Below, in pieces: positions 1 through 8,557 of a stretch of DNA of 64,000 nt. The translations under genes were made by a program, and so were the position numbers. This DNA is from Halorientalis sp. IM1011 (GTDB lineage: Archaea; Halobacteriota; Halobacteria; Halobacteriales; Haloarculaceae), in NCBI RefSeq assembly GCF_001989615.1, contig NZ_CP019067.1, positions 1,302,001 through 1,366,000 of the forward strand, in the 5' to 3' direction. The notes under the pieces were generated by a model. That model had not been told where the DNA came from. It saw only the letters and a program-made list of their open reading frames with translations, and did not search any database. Each line of letters opens with the position of its first letter. Within the stretch, counting starts at the first letter, position 1.

Positions 1-264
1 CTCGATGAACGAATCCTCGAAATCCTCCGGTCTGAAGGCTGGTCCGCACCTGGCTATATCGCCCAGAAAGTCTCCCTGTTCGCCTCCATTGGACGGGTCC
101 GTGAGCGCTGTCAGATGCTCGCAGACGTGGAGCTAGTTGAACCACTGACGGAAGAGAAAGAGCACTACGAGATCACGGGAAAAGGACAGCGGTACTTAGA
201 AGGTGATCTTGACGCTACGAATCTATCTACTCCATCTCCCCAGAAAGCACTTCCTCGTTGGTAG
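1..264 (+). CDS. Winged-helix repressor-like protein, C-terminal part
   Basis: This is the last 87 codons of a gene that begins left of the window. The visible protein starts LDERILEILRSEG and has the compact helix pattern of a winged helix-turn-helix followed by a wing ending in YEITGKGQRYLEGDLDA. That ending is characteristic of the haloarchaeal PhiH1-repressor-like family, small DNA-binding proteins common in viruses and integrated elements. It precedes the 363-3303 operon by about 100 bases on the same strand and could regulate it, which is inference. Base composition is intermediate between the island and the core genome. The family call is fairly safe; the target is unknown. Confidence 0.6.
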   Translation, partial: LDERILEILRSEGWSAPGYIAQKVSLFASIGRVRERCQMLADVELVEPLTEEKEHYEITGKGQRYLEGDLDATNLSTPSPQKALPRW

Positions 265-339
265 TCCTTCCTGAGATAATTTATAACCGGTTTCAGTTCC
301 ACTGAGGATGGCATAATTCTTTAAAGAAGGACACAAGAC

Positions 340-345
340 TTTATA
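340..345 (+). promoter_or_regulatory. TATA box of the 363-3303 operon
   Basis: TTTATA is centred about 21 bases before the ATG at 363, close to the archaeal spacing for a transcript starting at or just after the start codon. No Shine-Dalgarno sequence precedes the ATG. This suggests a leaderless or nearly leaderless mRNA for the three-gene operon. Confidence 0.5.
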
Positions 346-362
346 CCAAGGACATCCAACGC

Positions 363-1586
363 ATGCTCTCTAATACCGTCAAGCGCCATATCTCGCGCAT
401 ATTTGAGCAGGCTTTGAGCGAGAAGAGAAAGCGCTTGTACTTCAATAAGTATCACACGGGTAGGAACATTACTGAGGTATCCTTAGCAGAGGAATTTAAA
501 GGAGAGTTGAAGGAAGAGACAATTGAACAGGCTCAGATAGATCTGAAAGATGCACAACTGATTAAAGTGAACGAAGAGCCAGTTCTGTTCATTGCTCATC
601 GTGACGAAGCCTGGATAGTTGTCCATTCAAGTCGCATAGAGGATGACTCTACACGTAGAAAGCTTGGTGATCTATCAAGTACCAAGGGATGGCTTGTAGA
701 AGCATGGATCCCTGGAGACACTCTGGACGAGATCTATGAAGACTATTCCCCGGATGGCGAGAATGTGAACCTGACAAGGAGCTGGGACCCATATTATCTT
801 TATAAAAGAGAATCGAAGGTCCCCGAAGAATATCAGAAATATTACTCCGAGCACCAGAGAGAGTTCTCGCAACAGAATGTAGAGGTCGAGATCACGACCC
901 CAAAATGGCGGCTCGAAGAGACGTTAGATAACGCTATGACCCCATTCTTGGAAGATAAGTCTGAAACGGAGAGTTCTGAGTTTACGATGCAGACGACTCC
1001 GGAAATGGGTGTTAGCAGCGATGGCGGTAGTGTTTCTGCGACCCAATCATCTGTCAAGGTAAAGGAAAGTGGGTCAGTCACCCACCAGTCCGGAGATATC
1101 GGTGCAACATTTAAGTTAGTCGACGAGACGGCTGAGCGTTCCCAGTGGGTCTATGAATTGTTTGATGAAGTAGCGGCCTCGTATGAATACAAAGACAATG
1201 ATGATGGAAGTTTGTCTTTGACTGGTTACAAGCCACCCCAAATAATCTTATTCGAGATCCCTGTTGCGTTCTCCAGAGAGATTAGTATAAAATTATCTAA
1301 CTTCCTCACAGTTGGTCAGAAAGATGTGGATCTCTTTGGTGTCATTGGTAATAGAACAGGGAAAGAGTTCACTGCCGAAACCCACATTCCGTTCAATGAG
1401 GACGAATATGACATATCCATCACCGGGGCTGAAGATGAGGAGAAGACTGCAGTTTATGTTAGACCAACAGAGGGCAGTAAGGCTGGTCTTGTTTACTTCT
1501 ATCACAAACTTCAGCAAAAATTCAATCCGAATATAGAGGTCGAGAAAGTTGATGAAATGCCGGAATCATTCTCTGAGGAGGAATAA
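363..1586 (+). CDS. Unrecognised protein, first gene of clamp-like operon
   Basis: 407 residues, function not recognised. The N-terminal 60 residues are helical and basic (KRHISRIFEQAL, SEKRKRLYF). A mixed alpha/beta region runs to about 200, followed by a Ser/Thr-rich, probably disordered linker at about 200-250. A second beta-rich domain covers about 250-390. No Walker, nuclease or methyltransferase motif is visible. The two-domain layout with a flexible linker would suit an adaptor that joins two partners, which is inference. It overlaps the next gene by one base (TAATG), so the two are probably translated together. Codon use is AT-rich compared with genes right of 5679, pointing to horizontal acquisition. 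Confidence 0.75.
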   Translation: MLSNTVKRHISRIFEQALSEKRKRLYFNKYHTGRNITEVSLAEEFKGELKEETIEQAQIDLKDAQLIKVNEEPVLFIAHRDEAWIVVHSSRIEDDSTRRKLGDLSSTKGWLVEAWIPGDTLDEIYEDYSPDGENVNLTRSWDPYYLYKRESKVPEEYQKYYSEHQREFSQQNVEVEITTPKWRLEETLDNAMTPFLEDKSETESSEFTMQTTPEMGVSSDGGSVSATQSSVKVKESGSVTHQSGDIGATFKLVDETAERSQWVYELFDEVAASYEYKDNDDGSLSLTGYKPPQIILFEIPVAFSREISIKLSNFLTVGQKDVDLFGVIGNRTGKEFTAETHIPFNEDEYDISITGAEDEEKTAVYVRPTEGSKAGLVYFYHKLQQKFNPNIEVEKVDEMPESFSEEE

Positions 1587-2527
1587 TGTCGGCTGAAAGC
1601 AAACTTACGGATATGCACACTGCCTGCGTAAACAGGTTGGTGGGTGCATATGTTCCGAAGGCGTGTAAGGGATTAAGCCTCCACGACAAGGGATATGACT
1701 GGTACATCGACCCTAAATATGAGACTGAATCTAGTTCTATTGAAGCGGACTTTCTCAGTGTAGGAAGGAAAGATGTGCAACACTTCAAGACTGTAGGTGC
1801 GACATCTAACGCCGGAAGAATAGATAATATTGTATCCAATATAAGCGAAATCGAATCAGATCTTGAGGATATACTTGATTTAAAAGATATATCTTCAGAC
1901 ATGGTTAATAATTTCCTGAAGAAAAAAGGCACTTCTGTGAGCCCAGATGTCCAGGAAGTCGTGGCACTACTACCTTCTACTGCATATGAAGAATATAAGT
2001 CAAAAGTCGACAATTTCTGTGAAGAGAACGACATACAAGCATGGAAAGTCGAGTTAAACGGTAGAAACAAGGTGAAAAAGATCGCGGGAAAGCACAACTT
2101 GCCAGAGGTTGATGAACTGATATCAGGTAGGGGGACCCAGGATGGCATTCAACTATGTGATATTGATAGTAGTTTGTCTCCCGTTGTACGCAACAGTGAT
2201 ATGAGCCTAATCAAGTTCCGTTTTGCGTGTAGGCTAATCACGTATGCTCATGGGGAACAAACTACCCTCATTCCGTATGAGGATATTGACGATATCATGC
2301 TAAATGCGGAACGTCCAATATTGGGCCACCTTTCAGAAGATGAGAGAGATAAATATTGGCAGCAATGTATGCTCACACTTCGAAATACTCTCAATGAAAT
2401 CAAACAGAGCCAAGAAGGTGTCAACGTTTTCGAGTGGGAGAAGCAACGCTTCCTCTATGATAACTCAGCTCGATCAAGTTTGATCGAGGAGATCAGGTCC
2501 GGACTGGATCTTGGAGAGGAAGCATGA
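1586..2527 (+). CDS. Unrecognised protein, second gene of clamp-like operon
   Basis: 313 residues, acidic and largely helical, family not recognised. The first ~70 residues (MSAESKLTDMHTACVNRLVG) contain two cysteines. A helical stretch with possible coiled-coil character covers about 75-150, and a long C-terminal helical part includes KYWQQCMLTLRNTLNEI. No catalytic motif, zinc knuckle or membrane segment is evident. I found no convincing PCNA-interacting (PIP) box. The start is fixed by the TAATG overlap with the gene before it, and the end overlaps the clamp-like gene by four bases (ATGA), so the three products are likely made in a coordinated ratio and may form a complex. Confidence 0.75.
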   Translation: MSAESKLTDMHTACVNRLVGAYVPKACKGLSLHDKGYDWYIDPKYETESSSIEADFLSVGRKDVQHFKTVGATSNAGRIDNIVSNISEIESDLEDILDLKDISSDMVNNFLKKKGTSVSPDVQEVVALLPSTAYEEYKSKVDNFCEENDIQAWKVELNGRNKVKKIAGKHNLPEVDELISGRGTQDGIQLCDIDSSLSPVVRNSDMSLIKFRFACRLITYAHGEQTTLIPYEDIDDIMLNAERPILGHLSEDERDKYWQQCMLTLRNTLNEIKQSQEGVNVFEWEKQRFLYDNSARSSLIEEIRSGLDLGEEA

Positions 2528-3303
2528 AGGCGACGTTAAAAATCAGTCGTTCGCATTTATTACAACTTCTAAGATGCATTGATAGGGTAATAGGAGTTCC
2601 CGATGAAGACACTCATTCAGACGTCAATCTAATAGTCAATGACGAATATATCAAACTCTACTCCTTTCTGAACCCAGTATTCATTTCTCACAAAGTGAAA
2701 GATGGGACTGAAATTTCGGTAGATGTGGAATCAGAAGGGAAGATCGCATTTAATACCGATACACTGTATGATATTGTAAAGAACTCAGAAGAGGGCAGTT
2801 TAGAGATAGTGTTTACTGATGAACAATATCTTATTCAGACACCGGGAGGTGATTCACTTTCTCCAGTGAATTTTGAACTCCCTCGCCACACAGACACTTC
2901 ATTTAAGGAACAGCCTACAGACTTGGGAGAGTTATATTCAATTGAGACTGTGTCTCGAACTGAATTGAAAAGCGCACTGGGAACGATGGATGTGATCGGA
3001 GAATTTGTAAATATCTCAGTGACGGAGGATGGCAACTTTTCCATATCTATGGATAATAAGGTCACAGGAAATGCAGAATTGAAAAAAGAGGGGTGTACGA
3101 CAGACATTTCCAAGATGTCACAGCTCTATATGGTTGGTCCGCTGAAAGAGTTTGTCAGTACAATGACTGACGCTTCTGAGGTTGAGATGCTAGTTAGTGA
3201 CAATAACAATATTTGCCTCAGAGCTTCTGTCGATAATTGGACTGCAGAGCTTCACTTGGGCAAGAAAGCCGGAGATATGTTTGACACTTATTTAGATATA
3301 TAA
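2524..3303 (+). CDS. Divergent PCNA/DnaN-like sliding-clamp homologue
   Basis: 259 residues, close to the ~245-250 of archaeal PCNA. Two similar halves are visible. The first runs: strand MKATLKIS, helix RSHLLQLLRCIDRVIG, strands through YIKLYSFLN, then IAFNTDTLYDIVKNSEEGSL and a final strand pair ending NFELP. The second half repeats the order: helix RTELKSALGTMD, strands FVNISVTEDGNFSISMDN, then LYMVGPLKEFVSTM, VEMLVSDNNN and WTAELHLGKK. This strand-helix-strand order is that of a processivity clamp, with the interdomain connector at about 125-140. The call rests on fold pattern, not on a searched alignment. The haloarchaeal housekeeping PCNA is much more acidic and has a different sequence, so this would be a second, specialised clamp. 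It is the last gene of the operon (ATGA overlap). Confidence 0.55.
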   Translation: MKATLKISRSHLLQLLRCIDRVIGVPDEDTHSDVNLIVNDEYIKLYSFLNPVFISHKVKDGTEISVDVESEGKIAFNTDTLYDIVKNSEEGSLEIVFTDEQYLIQTPGGDSLSPVNFELPRHTDTSFKEQPTDLGELYSIETVSRTELKSALGTMDVIGEFVNISVTEDGNFSISMDNKVTGNAELKKEGCTTDISKMSQLYMVGPLKEFVSTMTDASEVEMLVSDNNNICLRASVDNWTAELHLGKKAGDMFDTYLDI

Positions 3304-3308
3304 TCTTC

Positions 3309-4964
3309 TTATAGGCTCTCTTTTATTTCCTCGACCTTTTCAACGAAGTCGTCGGAATAGTCACCTACGGGTAATGGTTTCCAGATATCAACAATCCTGT
3401 CCTCCAAGAATCTGAAATCATCAAATTCCGAAATATCCCTATCATCCTCGACGATCAGATCACAAACCTCCATTGCCAGTCCATCCAACCCGTGTTCCTC
3501 TACTATGCCTGAGATTCGGCTTGAAGCGGATAATCCGATGTCGTGATTTATCTCGGTATACACGACCAATTCCATGTACCTCCTCAAAAGGTGGTACCGG
3601 TGTGCTTCTAATTCGTTTGAATCTGTACTCCCGATAGCCGATTCCCAACACTCATAGATGTGACCCGGAGGACTTTCTTCAACCTCTAGAGAATTCATGA
3701 TTTCCCCCGTAATCTGCATTAATAAATAGGTACAATCCAATAGCATGAAAACTCCATCATCAGTAGACTTCCAAGACGGCTCTTTTTCTTTTTGGCCAAT
3801 AATCGCTCTCTCTTTGTCCTCTTCTTTTTCACATTTTTCTTCCTCTAAAACCAAGTCATTATGTGTATCTACCATACCCTGAAGACATATCTTATACTTC
3901 TCAGAGAGATTGTTACCAGAGATGTCTAAAACCATATTAGAGAACATTGGTGCGATATTCACGAACAGATCTTTATCTTGTGTTGATTTTGAGAACAAAT
4001 CGCTACAACACTGGATTATTGATTGTTGAGTTTTGTCGGAGTATCCATCTGCTTCCTCAAAGAATGAGAACGCCGTTAAGTATGCCTCTTGATACAACTC
4101 TCTGTTATCGGATTTTAATGACTCAGTCCCTATTCCCGTAATTCCATCACAAACAGAGACCACAGCATCATCGAATCCTTTGCTATCAGCTCGATTAATG
4201 ATTGCCTGGCCAAAATCATAAAAAACGGGCTGGTAGGTCTTTTCCAGATCTAGATCTTGTCCAGCGTCTAATTCTGAAATCAAATCTTTCGGAATTCCAA
4301 ATAGAGCATTCGTTGCAGCAACTGCTGCTCCAAAATCCTCTCTTCGAATAGAATTTCGAGCAAAGTCATAGACGGGTTGCATTGGGTGATCCGATATCTT
4401 CTCAGCCTGCCTCGATTCACTCAGATACTGATTCACATTATATTGACGTCGGTATTGAGATAGCATATTTTCCGGCGAAGTTTGTATCAATATCAGGCGG
4501 ATAAAGGGATAAAGAAGACTGAAGAATACAATACTGAGTCCAGCTAAAATACCACCGATTGTCCAGAAAATCATATGTCCAAGAGTTCCGGAAGAGATAT
4601 TGAGTGCCGCGTAAATTTGAGTGGCCGCAGATAGGATTGCGATATTCGATATAACACAGAAAATTCCGAGACCAAAACTCAACTGCACCACAGGATCATT
4701 AACGAATGTACTGGTGAACTTGGGAGAATACCGTTCACTTGCAATCTGGGTAGAAATGAATAATACAGAGAATACAATTGCAAGGACGGAAGCGACAGCG
4801 GTAGTGAGTGTAGTTAGTAATTGAATTATTATATTATTCGATAGTTCTGGGCCGACAGAAATACTAAATACAGTAGTGGCACCCAGTATGAATAGAGATA
4901 TTAGTATCCATACCCAGTGCGAATTTGCTAATTCCTTATAAGTTTCCCCAACGCTGTCAACCAT
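3309..4964 (-). CDS. DUF2254-like membrane protein with helical cytoplasmic domain
   Basis: 551 residues. Four hydrophobic segments lie in the first ~170 residues (about 17-36, 48-70, 93-118, 130-160). Between the second and third is FSVLFISTQIASERYSPKF followed by FVNDPVVQLSFGLGIF, which matches the core signature of DUF2254 predicted membrane proteins. The remaining ~380 residues are soluble, helical and acidic, with a charged stretch EEEKCEKEEDKER, and are not recognised. A TATAAAT box lies at 4999-5005 on the minus strand, giving a short leader. The gene ends five bases from the clamp-like gene, facing it. Like that operon it is AT-rich, so both probably arrived with the same island. A role as membrane effector of the operon is speculation. 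Confidence 0.7.
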   Translation of the reverse strand: MVDSVGETYKELANSHWVWILISLFILGATTVFSISVGPELSNNIIIQLLTTLTTAVASVLAIVFSVLFISTQIASERYSPKFTSTFVNDPVVQLSFGLGIFCVISNIAILSAATQIYAALNISSGTLGHMIFWTIGGILAGLSIVFFSLLYPFIRLILIQTSPENMLSQYRRQYNVNQYLSESRQAEKISDHPMQPVYDFARNSIRREDFGAAVAATNALFGIPKDLISELDAGQDLDLEKTYQPVFYDFGQAIINRADSKGFDDAVVSVCDGITGIGTESLKSDNRELYQEAYLTAFSFFEEADGYSDKTQQSIIQCCSDLFSKSTQDKDLFVNIAPMFSNMVLDISGNNLSEKYKICLQGMVDTHNDLVLEEEKCEKEEDKERAIIGQKEKEPSWKSTDDGVFMLLDCTYLLMQITGEIMNSLEVEESPPGHIYECWESAIGSTDSNELEAHRYHLLRRYMELVVYTEINHDIGLSASSRISGIVEEHGLDGLAMEVCDLIVEDDRDISEFDDFRFLEDRIVDIWKPLPVGDYSDDFVEKVEEIKESL

Positions 4965-5026
4965 TTATCAATATACCTATCACACTATGTATAATCAGTA
5001 TAAATATGCTTTTGGGATTTATTTCT

Positions 5027-5462
5027 TCATATCATCTCAAAGTGGTCGTACTTCCGTTCTGTCGTGAGAATCGTCGCGTGCCGTAGCCGATTCCGTACGT
5101 CGTAGAGACTGTTTCCCTCTTCGGCTCGAAGCATCCGCCACGCGACCGAGTGCCGGAGCGTGTGGGCGCTTACGTCGTTGGGCACGCCACGCCCCGTAGG
5201 CGTAGGGTTCGACGCCCGCGCGCTCTGTCAGCCGCTTGCCCACGTCGTTGATGCCCTTCCCAGTCATCCGGTCGGCCTTCCCCGAGAGAACCAACGCAGA
5301 ACTGCCGTCGTTGCGAGCCGAGAGGGACGCCCGGAGCGTCCGAAGGTCACCGCTCTCGTCCAGCTCGACGGTCACCACGCTCGGAGTGTCGTCGTTGCGG
5401 GAGCCCCTCTGAACCTGGGCAGGAATCCACACCTCCGCGGCGTCGAGAACGGGCAGTGGCAC
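5027..5462 (-). pseudogene. Truncated, frameshifted XerC/D-type integrase
   Basis: The minus strand encodes the C-terminal half of a haloarchaeal tyrosine recombinase. One frame reads WIPAQVQRG and later KADRMTGKGINDVGKRL to GVEPYAYG. Near 5190 the homology moves to another frame, which continues GVPNDVSAHTLRHSVAWRM, NSLYDVRNRLRHATILTT and ERKYDHFEMI before a TGA at 5027-5029. The second frame supplies the catalytic HxxR box (HTLRH), the conserved second His (LRHATI) and the nucleophile Tyr (KYDHF). The N-terminal core-binding domain and first catalytic Arg are absent. This is therefore a broken integrase lying 217 bases from the 3' end of tRNA-Ala, the expected position for the integrase of a tRNA-targeted element. 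Confidence 0.85.
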
Positions 5463-5489
5463 GCTCGCTCAAAACCCGACGTTCGACTC

Positions 5490-5508
5490 TCGAACCGGGA
5501 CGGTTCGA
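5490..5508. repeat. Perfect inverted repeat beside integrase remnant
   Basis: TCGAACCG, a GGA spacer, and CGGTTCGA form an 8-bp perfect palindrome between the integrase remnant and tRNA-Ala. Dyads of this size can be recombinase core or arm sites, or RNA hairpins. Nothing here decides between these. Confidence 0.35.
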
Positions 5509-5594
5509 TACCACATCGGGCGGTGCGGTCGCACCAGCATCCGCGGCGCGAAGCGCCGCGGTTCACTCCGCGCGAACGGAGTGAGCGCGGAGGT

Positions 5595-5677
5595 AGTTTT
5601 TCCCCACGTTTTTGCGAGGAGTGGTTCCCGAAGCGAGCCGAAGGCTCGCGAGGGAACCCGACGAAGTAAAAAGTGGG
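5595..5677 (-). terminator. Terminator-like inverted element after tRNA-Ala
   Basis: Starting two bases after the tRNA 3' end and read on the minus strand, the sequence is CCCACTTTTTAC, then a strong GC hairpin (arms GGTTCCC/GGGAACC around GAGCC/GGCTC), then CAAAAACGTGGGGAAAAACT. The T5 run just after the tRNA is what archaeal RNA polymerase needs for termination. The outer ends form an imperfect inverted repeat (CCCAC-T5 against A5-CGTGGGG). A second copy with the same outer ends and a different hairpin follows the EF-2 gene at 10492-10554. Confidence 0.55.
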
Positions 5678-5678
5678 A

Positions 5679-5750
5679 TGGACTCGCTGGGATTTGAACC
5701 CAGGGCCTCTTCCTTGCGAAGGAAGCGATCTACCGCTGATCTACGAGCCC
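5679..5750 (-). tRNA. tRNA-Ala (anticodon CGC)
   Basis: A 72-nt cloverleaf read on the minus strand. The acceptor stem GGGCTCG pairs with CGAGTCC (one G-U), with discriminator A. The anticodon stem CTTCC/GGAAG encloses loop TTCGCAA, giving anticodon CGC. The T arm contains GGTTCAAATCC. CCA is not encoded. It follows rps10 and marks the boundary between the GC-rich core and the AT-rich island, so it is the likely integration target of the element whose integrase remnant is at 5027-5462. No second copy of its 3' end is seen in 1-5678, so the far attachment site, if present, lies left of the window. Confidence 0.93.
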
Positions 5751-5861
5751 GCAGTCGTGGGTTGTGTATCGACGCCGTAATACCTTCCGATCCTCGAAAG
5801 CGCGAGTGCCTCGCGCGTGAGAGGGTGGGCGATCCACCGGAACAAAACCGGGCGAGCCGGT

Positions 5862-6170
5862 TCAGTCCTCGAGGACGATCTCGATGGACACGTCGTTGGG
5901 CACCTGAATCCGCATCAGCTGCCGCAGCGCGCGTTCGTCGGCGTCGATGTCGATCAGCCGCTTGTGGACGCGCATCTCCCAGTGTTCCCACGTGGCGGTC
6001 CCCTCACCGTCGGGGGACTTCCGCGAGGGCACTTCCAGCGTCTTGGTCGGCAGCGGCACCGGACCGCTGAGCTTGACGCCGGTCTTGTCCGCGATCTCGC
6101 GAACGTCGTCGCAGATGTCGTCCAGATCCTCGGGACTCGTGCCTGCGAGCCTAACGCGTGCCTGTTGCAT
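5862..6170 (-). CDS. rps10: 30S ribosomal protein S10 (uS10)
   Basis: 102 residues, the normal length for archaeal S10. The protein begins [20 protein letters not shown] and contains [20 protein letters not shown] and the RVHKRLIDI segment conserved in the family, ending in the acidic [14 protein letters not shown]10 sits in the head of the small subunit. The start codon lies three bases after the stop of EF-1alpha, so both are read from one mRNA. tRNA-Ala follows on the same strand. This EF-1alpha/S10 order is conserved in haloarchaea. Confidence 0.97.
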   Translation of the reverse strand: MQQARVRLAGTSPEDLDDICDDVREIADKTGVKLSGPVPLPTKTLEVPSRKSPDGEGTATWEHWEMRVHKRLIDIDADERALRQLMRIQVPNDVSIEIVLED

Positions 6171-6173
6171 GCG

Positions 6174-7442
6174 TTAGTTCGGTTCTTCGACACTCAGGAC
6201 CTTGCCTGCCGCGATGGTCTGGCCCATGTCGCGGATGGCGAAGGAACCGAGCTCCTCGATCTCCGAGGAGGGCTCGATGCTGAGGGGCTTCTGGGGTCGG
6301 ACGGTGACGACCGCCGCGTCGCCCGACTGGATGAAGTCCGGCTCTTCCTCGGCCGTCTCGCCGGTCGAGGGGTCGATCTTCTTGTCGATGGACTCGATGG
6401 TACAGGCGACCTGTGCCGTGTGAGCGTGGAAGACCGGGGTGTAGCCCGCGGTGATCACGCTCGGGTGCTGCATCACGACGATCTGTGCCTGGAACGTCTC
6501 GGCGACGCTCGGCGGGTCCGAGGCCGGGCCACAGACGTCGCCACGGCGGATGTCGTCCTTGCCGATGCCGCGGACGTTGAACCCGACGTTGTCACCGGGG
6601 CCAGCCTGGGGCACCTCTTCGTGGTGCATCTCGATGGTCTTGACCTCGCCGCTCACGTCGGAGGGCTGGAAGCTGACGTTGTCGCCCGTGTTGAGCATCC
6701 CCGTCTCGACGCGGCCGACCGGCACGGTACCGATCCCGGAGATCGTGTAGACGTCCTGAATCGGGAGCCGGAGGTCGGCGTCCGTCGGCGGCGACGGCTC
6801 GGGCAGGTCGTTGAGTGCCTCGAGCAGGTTCGGGCCGTCGTACCACGGCGTGTTGTCCGAGTCGTCGGCGACGTTGTCGCCCTCGAACGCCGAGATCGGG
6901 ATGAACTTGGCGTCGTCGGGGTTGAACTGGACCTGCTTGAGCAGTTCCGTGACTTCGTCGACGGCCTCTCGGTAGCGACTCTCCTCGTAGTCGACGAGGT
7001 CCATCTTGTTGACGCCGATGATGAGCTCGTCGATACCCAGGGTGCGCGCCAGGAAGACGTGCTCGCGTGTCTGGGGCTGGACGCCGTCGTCCGCCGCGAC
7101 GACGAGCACAGCGTTGTCGGCCTGGCTCGCGCCCGTGATCATGTTCTTCACGAAGTCACGGTGGCCCGGACAGTCGACGATGGTGAACTCGTACTCGTCC
7201 GTGCTGAACTCCTGGTGGGCGATGTCGATGGTGACCCCGCGCTCACGCTCCTCGGCGAGGTTGTCCATGACGTAGGCGAACTCGAAGCCGCCCTTGCCCT
7301 TCTCTTCTGCTTCTTCCTTGTGCTGTTCGATGACGTGCTCGGGTACGCTCCCCGTCTCGTAGAGGAGGCGTCCGACCAGCGTACTCTTTCCGTGGTCAAC
7401 GTGGCCGATGATGGCCAGGTTCTGGTGGCGTTCTTCGCTCAT
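6174..7442 (-). CDS. tef1a: Translation elongation factor EF-1alpha
   Basis: 422 residues, full length. It delivers aminoacyl-tRNA to the ribosome with GTP hydrolysis. The G1 loop GHVDHGKST is at residues 13-21, the G3 motif DCPGH is near 90 and NKMD is near 147, followed by two beta-barrel domains ([16 protein letters not shown]). The haloarchaeal acidic insertion [13 protein letters not shown] is present. The GATATAGC box about 28 bases before the start suggests a short leader. It is followed after three bases by rps10. In this genome the gene is separated from EF-2 by a homoserine dehydrogenase block. Confidence 0.97.
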   Translation of the reverse strand: MSEERHQNLAIIGHVDHGKSTLVGRLLYETGSVPEHVIEQHKEEAEEKGKGGFEFAYVMDNLAEERERGVTIDIAHQEFSTDEYEFTIVDCPGHRDFVKNMITGASQADNAVLVVAADDGVQPQTREHVFLARTLGIDELIIGVNKMDLVDYEESRYREAVDEVTELLKQVQFNPDDAKFIPISAFEGDNVADDSDNTPWYDGPNLLEALNDLPEPSPPTDADLRLPIQDVYTISGIGTVPVGRVETGMLNTGDNVSFQPSDVSGEVKTIEMHHEEVPQAGPGDNVGFNVRGIGKDDIRRGDVCGPASDPPSVAETFQAQIVVMQHPSVITAGYTPVFHAHTAQVACTIESIDKKIDPSTGETAEEEPDFIQSGDAAVVTVRPQKPLSIEPSSEIEELGSFAIRDMGQTIAAGKVLSVEEPN

Positions 7443-7603
7443 TGATTATCTCACGCGCAGAGGCGCTATATCGGACTCTTTTGGTGGTGGCAGTTAAAAC
7501 GATTTCGATAGGTGACGGGCGCCGTCCCGTCGCCGTCTTGCGTTTTGGGAGACTGTCACACGACTGGAGGGGAATCGTGCCCCCTGGGACGCCCGCCGAG
7601 CGC

Positions 7604-8557
7604 TCACAGGTCCGGCAGTCGGCCCACGTCCGAGAGGACGGCGGTCGCGGTCTCCGGTCCGCCCGCGCCCCGGCCGCTGAGGTTGAGCCGGCCCGCGTGG
7701 TCGGTCTCCAGCTGGACGATGTTGGTCGTCCCGCCGACCGCGAGATCGCCGTGTTCGGGGACGAGTCGCGGGCCGACGCGCACGCCCTCGTCGCTGACCT
7801 CGCCGACGAGCCGGACGGTCCGGCCGTCCTCGTGAGCCAGTTCCAGCGCGCTCCCGGGCACGTCCGTGATTCCCTCGACCTCGGCGTCTTCCAGCCGGTA
7901 GGTCCGCTCGCCCTGTGCGAGCACGTTCGCGAGGATCACGCACTTCAGCGCCGCGTCGGTCCCCTCCACGTCGAAGGAGGGGTCGGCCTCGGCGACACCC
8001 ATGTCCTGAGCCTCCGCGAGGACGTGTTCGTAGTCCAGCCCCTCGGCGGCCATCCGGGTGAGGACGAAGTTGGCGGTCCCGTTGAGGACCCCGCGCGCGG
8101 CGACGATGTTGTCCGGCCCGAAGTCCTCGACCGTCGAGAGCACGGGAATCGCACCGCCGACGGCCGCCTCGAACCGGATCGAACCCGCACTGTCGGCTTC
8201 GAGGTCGCGAAGCTCGTCGTACCGCTCGGCGAGCGGCCCCTTGTTGGCCAGCACGACGTGGCGATCGCGTTCGAGCGCCGTCCGCACGTGGCCGAACCCG
8301 GGCTGGGCGTCGCCCAGCGTCGTCGGCGTCGCTTCCACCAGCGCGTCGTACTCGCCCTCCAGGGCGTCCTCGGGATCGGCGGTCCCGACGGTCCCCTCGT
8401 CGCGTTTGCGCTCCAGCGCGGCCGCCACGTCGATCCCGTCAGCGTCGACGGCGGCACTCGAGGAGTCCGCCAGCGCGCTGACGGTGTGGCCGTACCCACC
8501 CGCGAGTTCCGCGACCGAGCGCCCCACGGCACCCGCGCCGACGATGGCGAGTCTCAC
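7604..8557 (-). CDS. hom: Homoserine dehydrogenase
   Basis: 317 residues, matching short homoserine dehydrogenases that lack a fused aspartokinase or C-terminal ACT domain. It reduces aspartate semialdehyde to homoserine with NAD(P)H on the way to threonine and methionine. The nucleotide-binding loop is GAGAVGRSVAE (residues 7-17). The family signature appears as VLANKGPLAERY, FEAAVGGAIPVLSTV and GVLNGTANFVLTRM, with the catalytic region EAQDMGVAEADPSFDVEG. The start overlaps the stop of the preceding ACT-domain gene by four bases, so the ACT protein is probably a separate regulatory subunit. The 161 bases after it hold only the EF-1alpha promoter region. Confidence 0.95.
   Translation of the reverse strand: MRLAIVGAGAVGRSVAELAGGYGHTVSALADSSSAAVDADGIDVAAALERKRDEGTVGTADPEDALEGEYDALVEATPTTLGDAQPGFGHVRTALERDRHVVLANKGPLAERYDELRDLEADSAGSIRFEAAVGGAIPVLSTVEDFGPDNIVAARGVLNGTANFVLTRMAAEGLDYEHVLAEAQDMGVAEADPSFDVEGTDAALKCVILANVLAQGERTYRLEDAEVEGITDVPGSALELAHEDGRTVRLVGEVSDEGVRVGPRLVPEHGDLAVGGTTNIVQLETDHAGRLNLSGRGAGGPETATAVLSDVGRLPDL

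Noticed and set aside
1586-2527. PCNA-interacting (PIP) box in the partners of the clamp-like protein
   Set aside because: Candidates such as YWQQCMLTL lack the paired aromatic residues at the end of the motif, so I do not claim one.
5463-5540. TTCGA-rich sequence as a second tRNA gene or attachment copy
   Set aside because: The repeated TCGAACCG looks like a T arm but no acceptor or anticodon stem can be formed and it does not match the tRNA-Ala 3' end.
5160-5669. Plus-strand frame of 169 codons near the integrase
   Set aside because: It is antisense to the recombinase remnant, whose catalytic motifs are clear on the minus strand.
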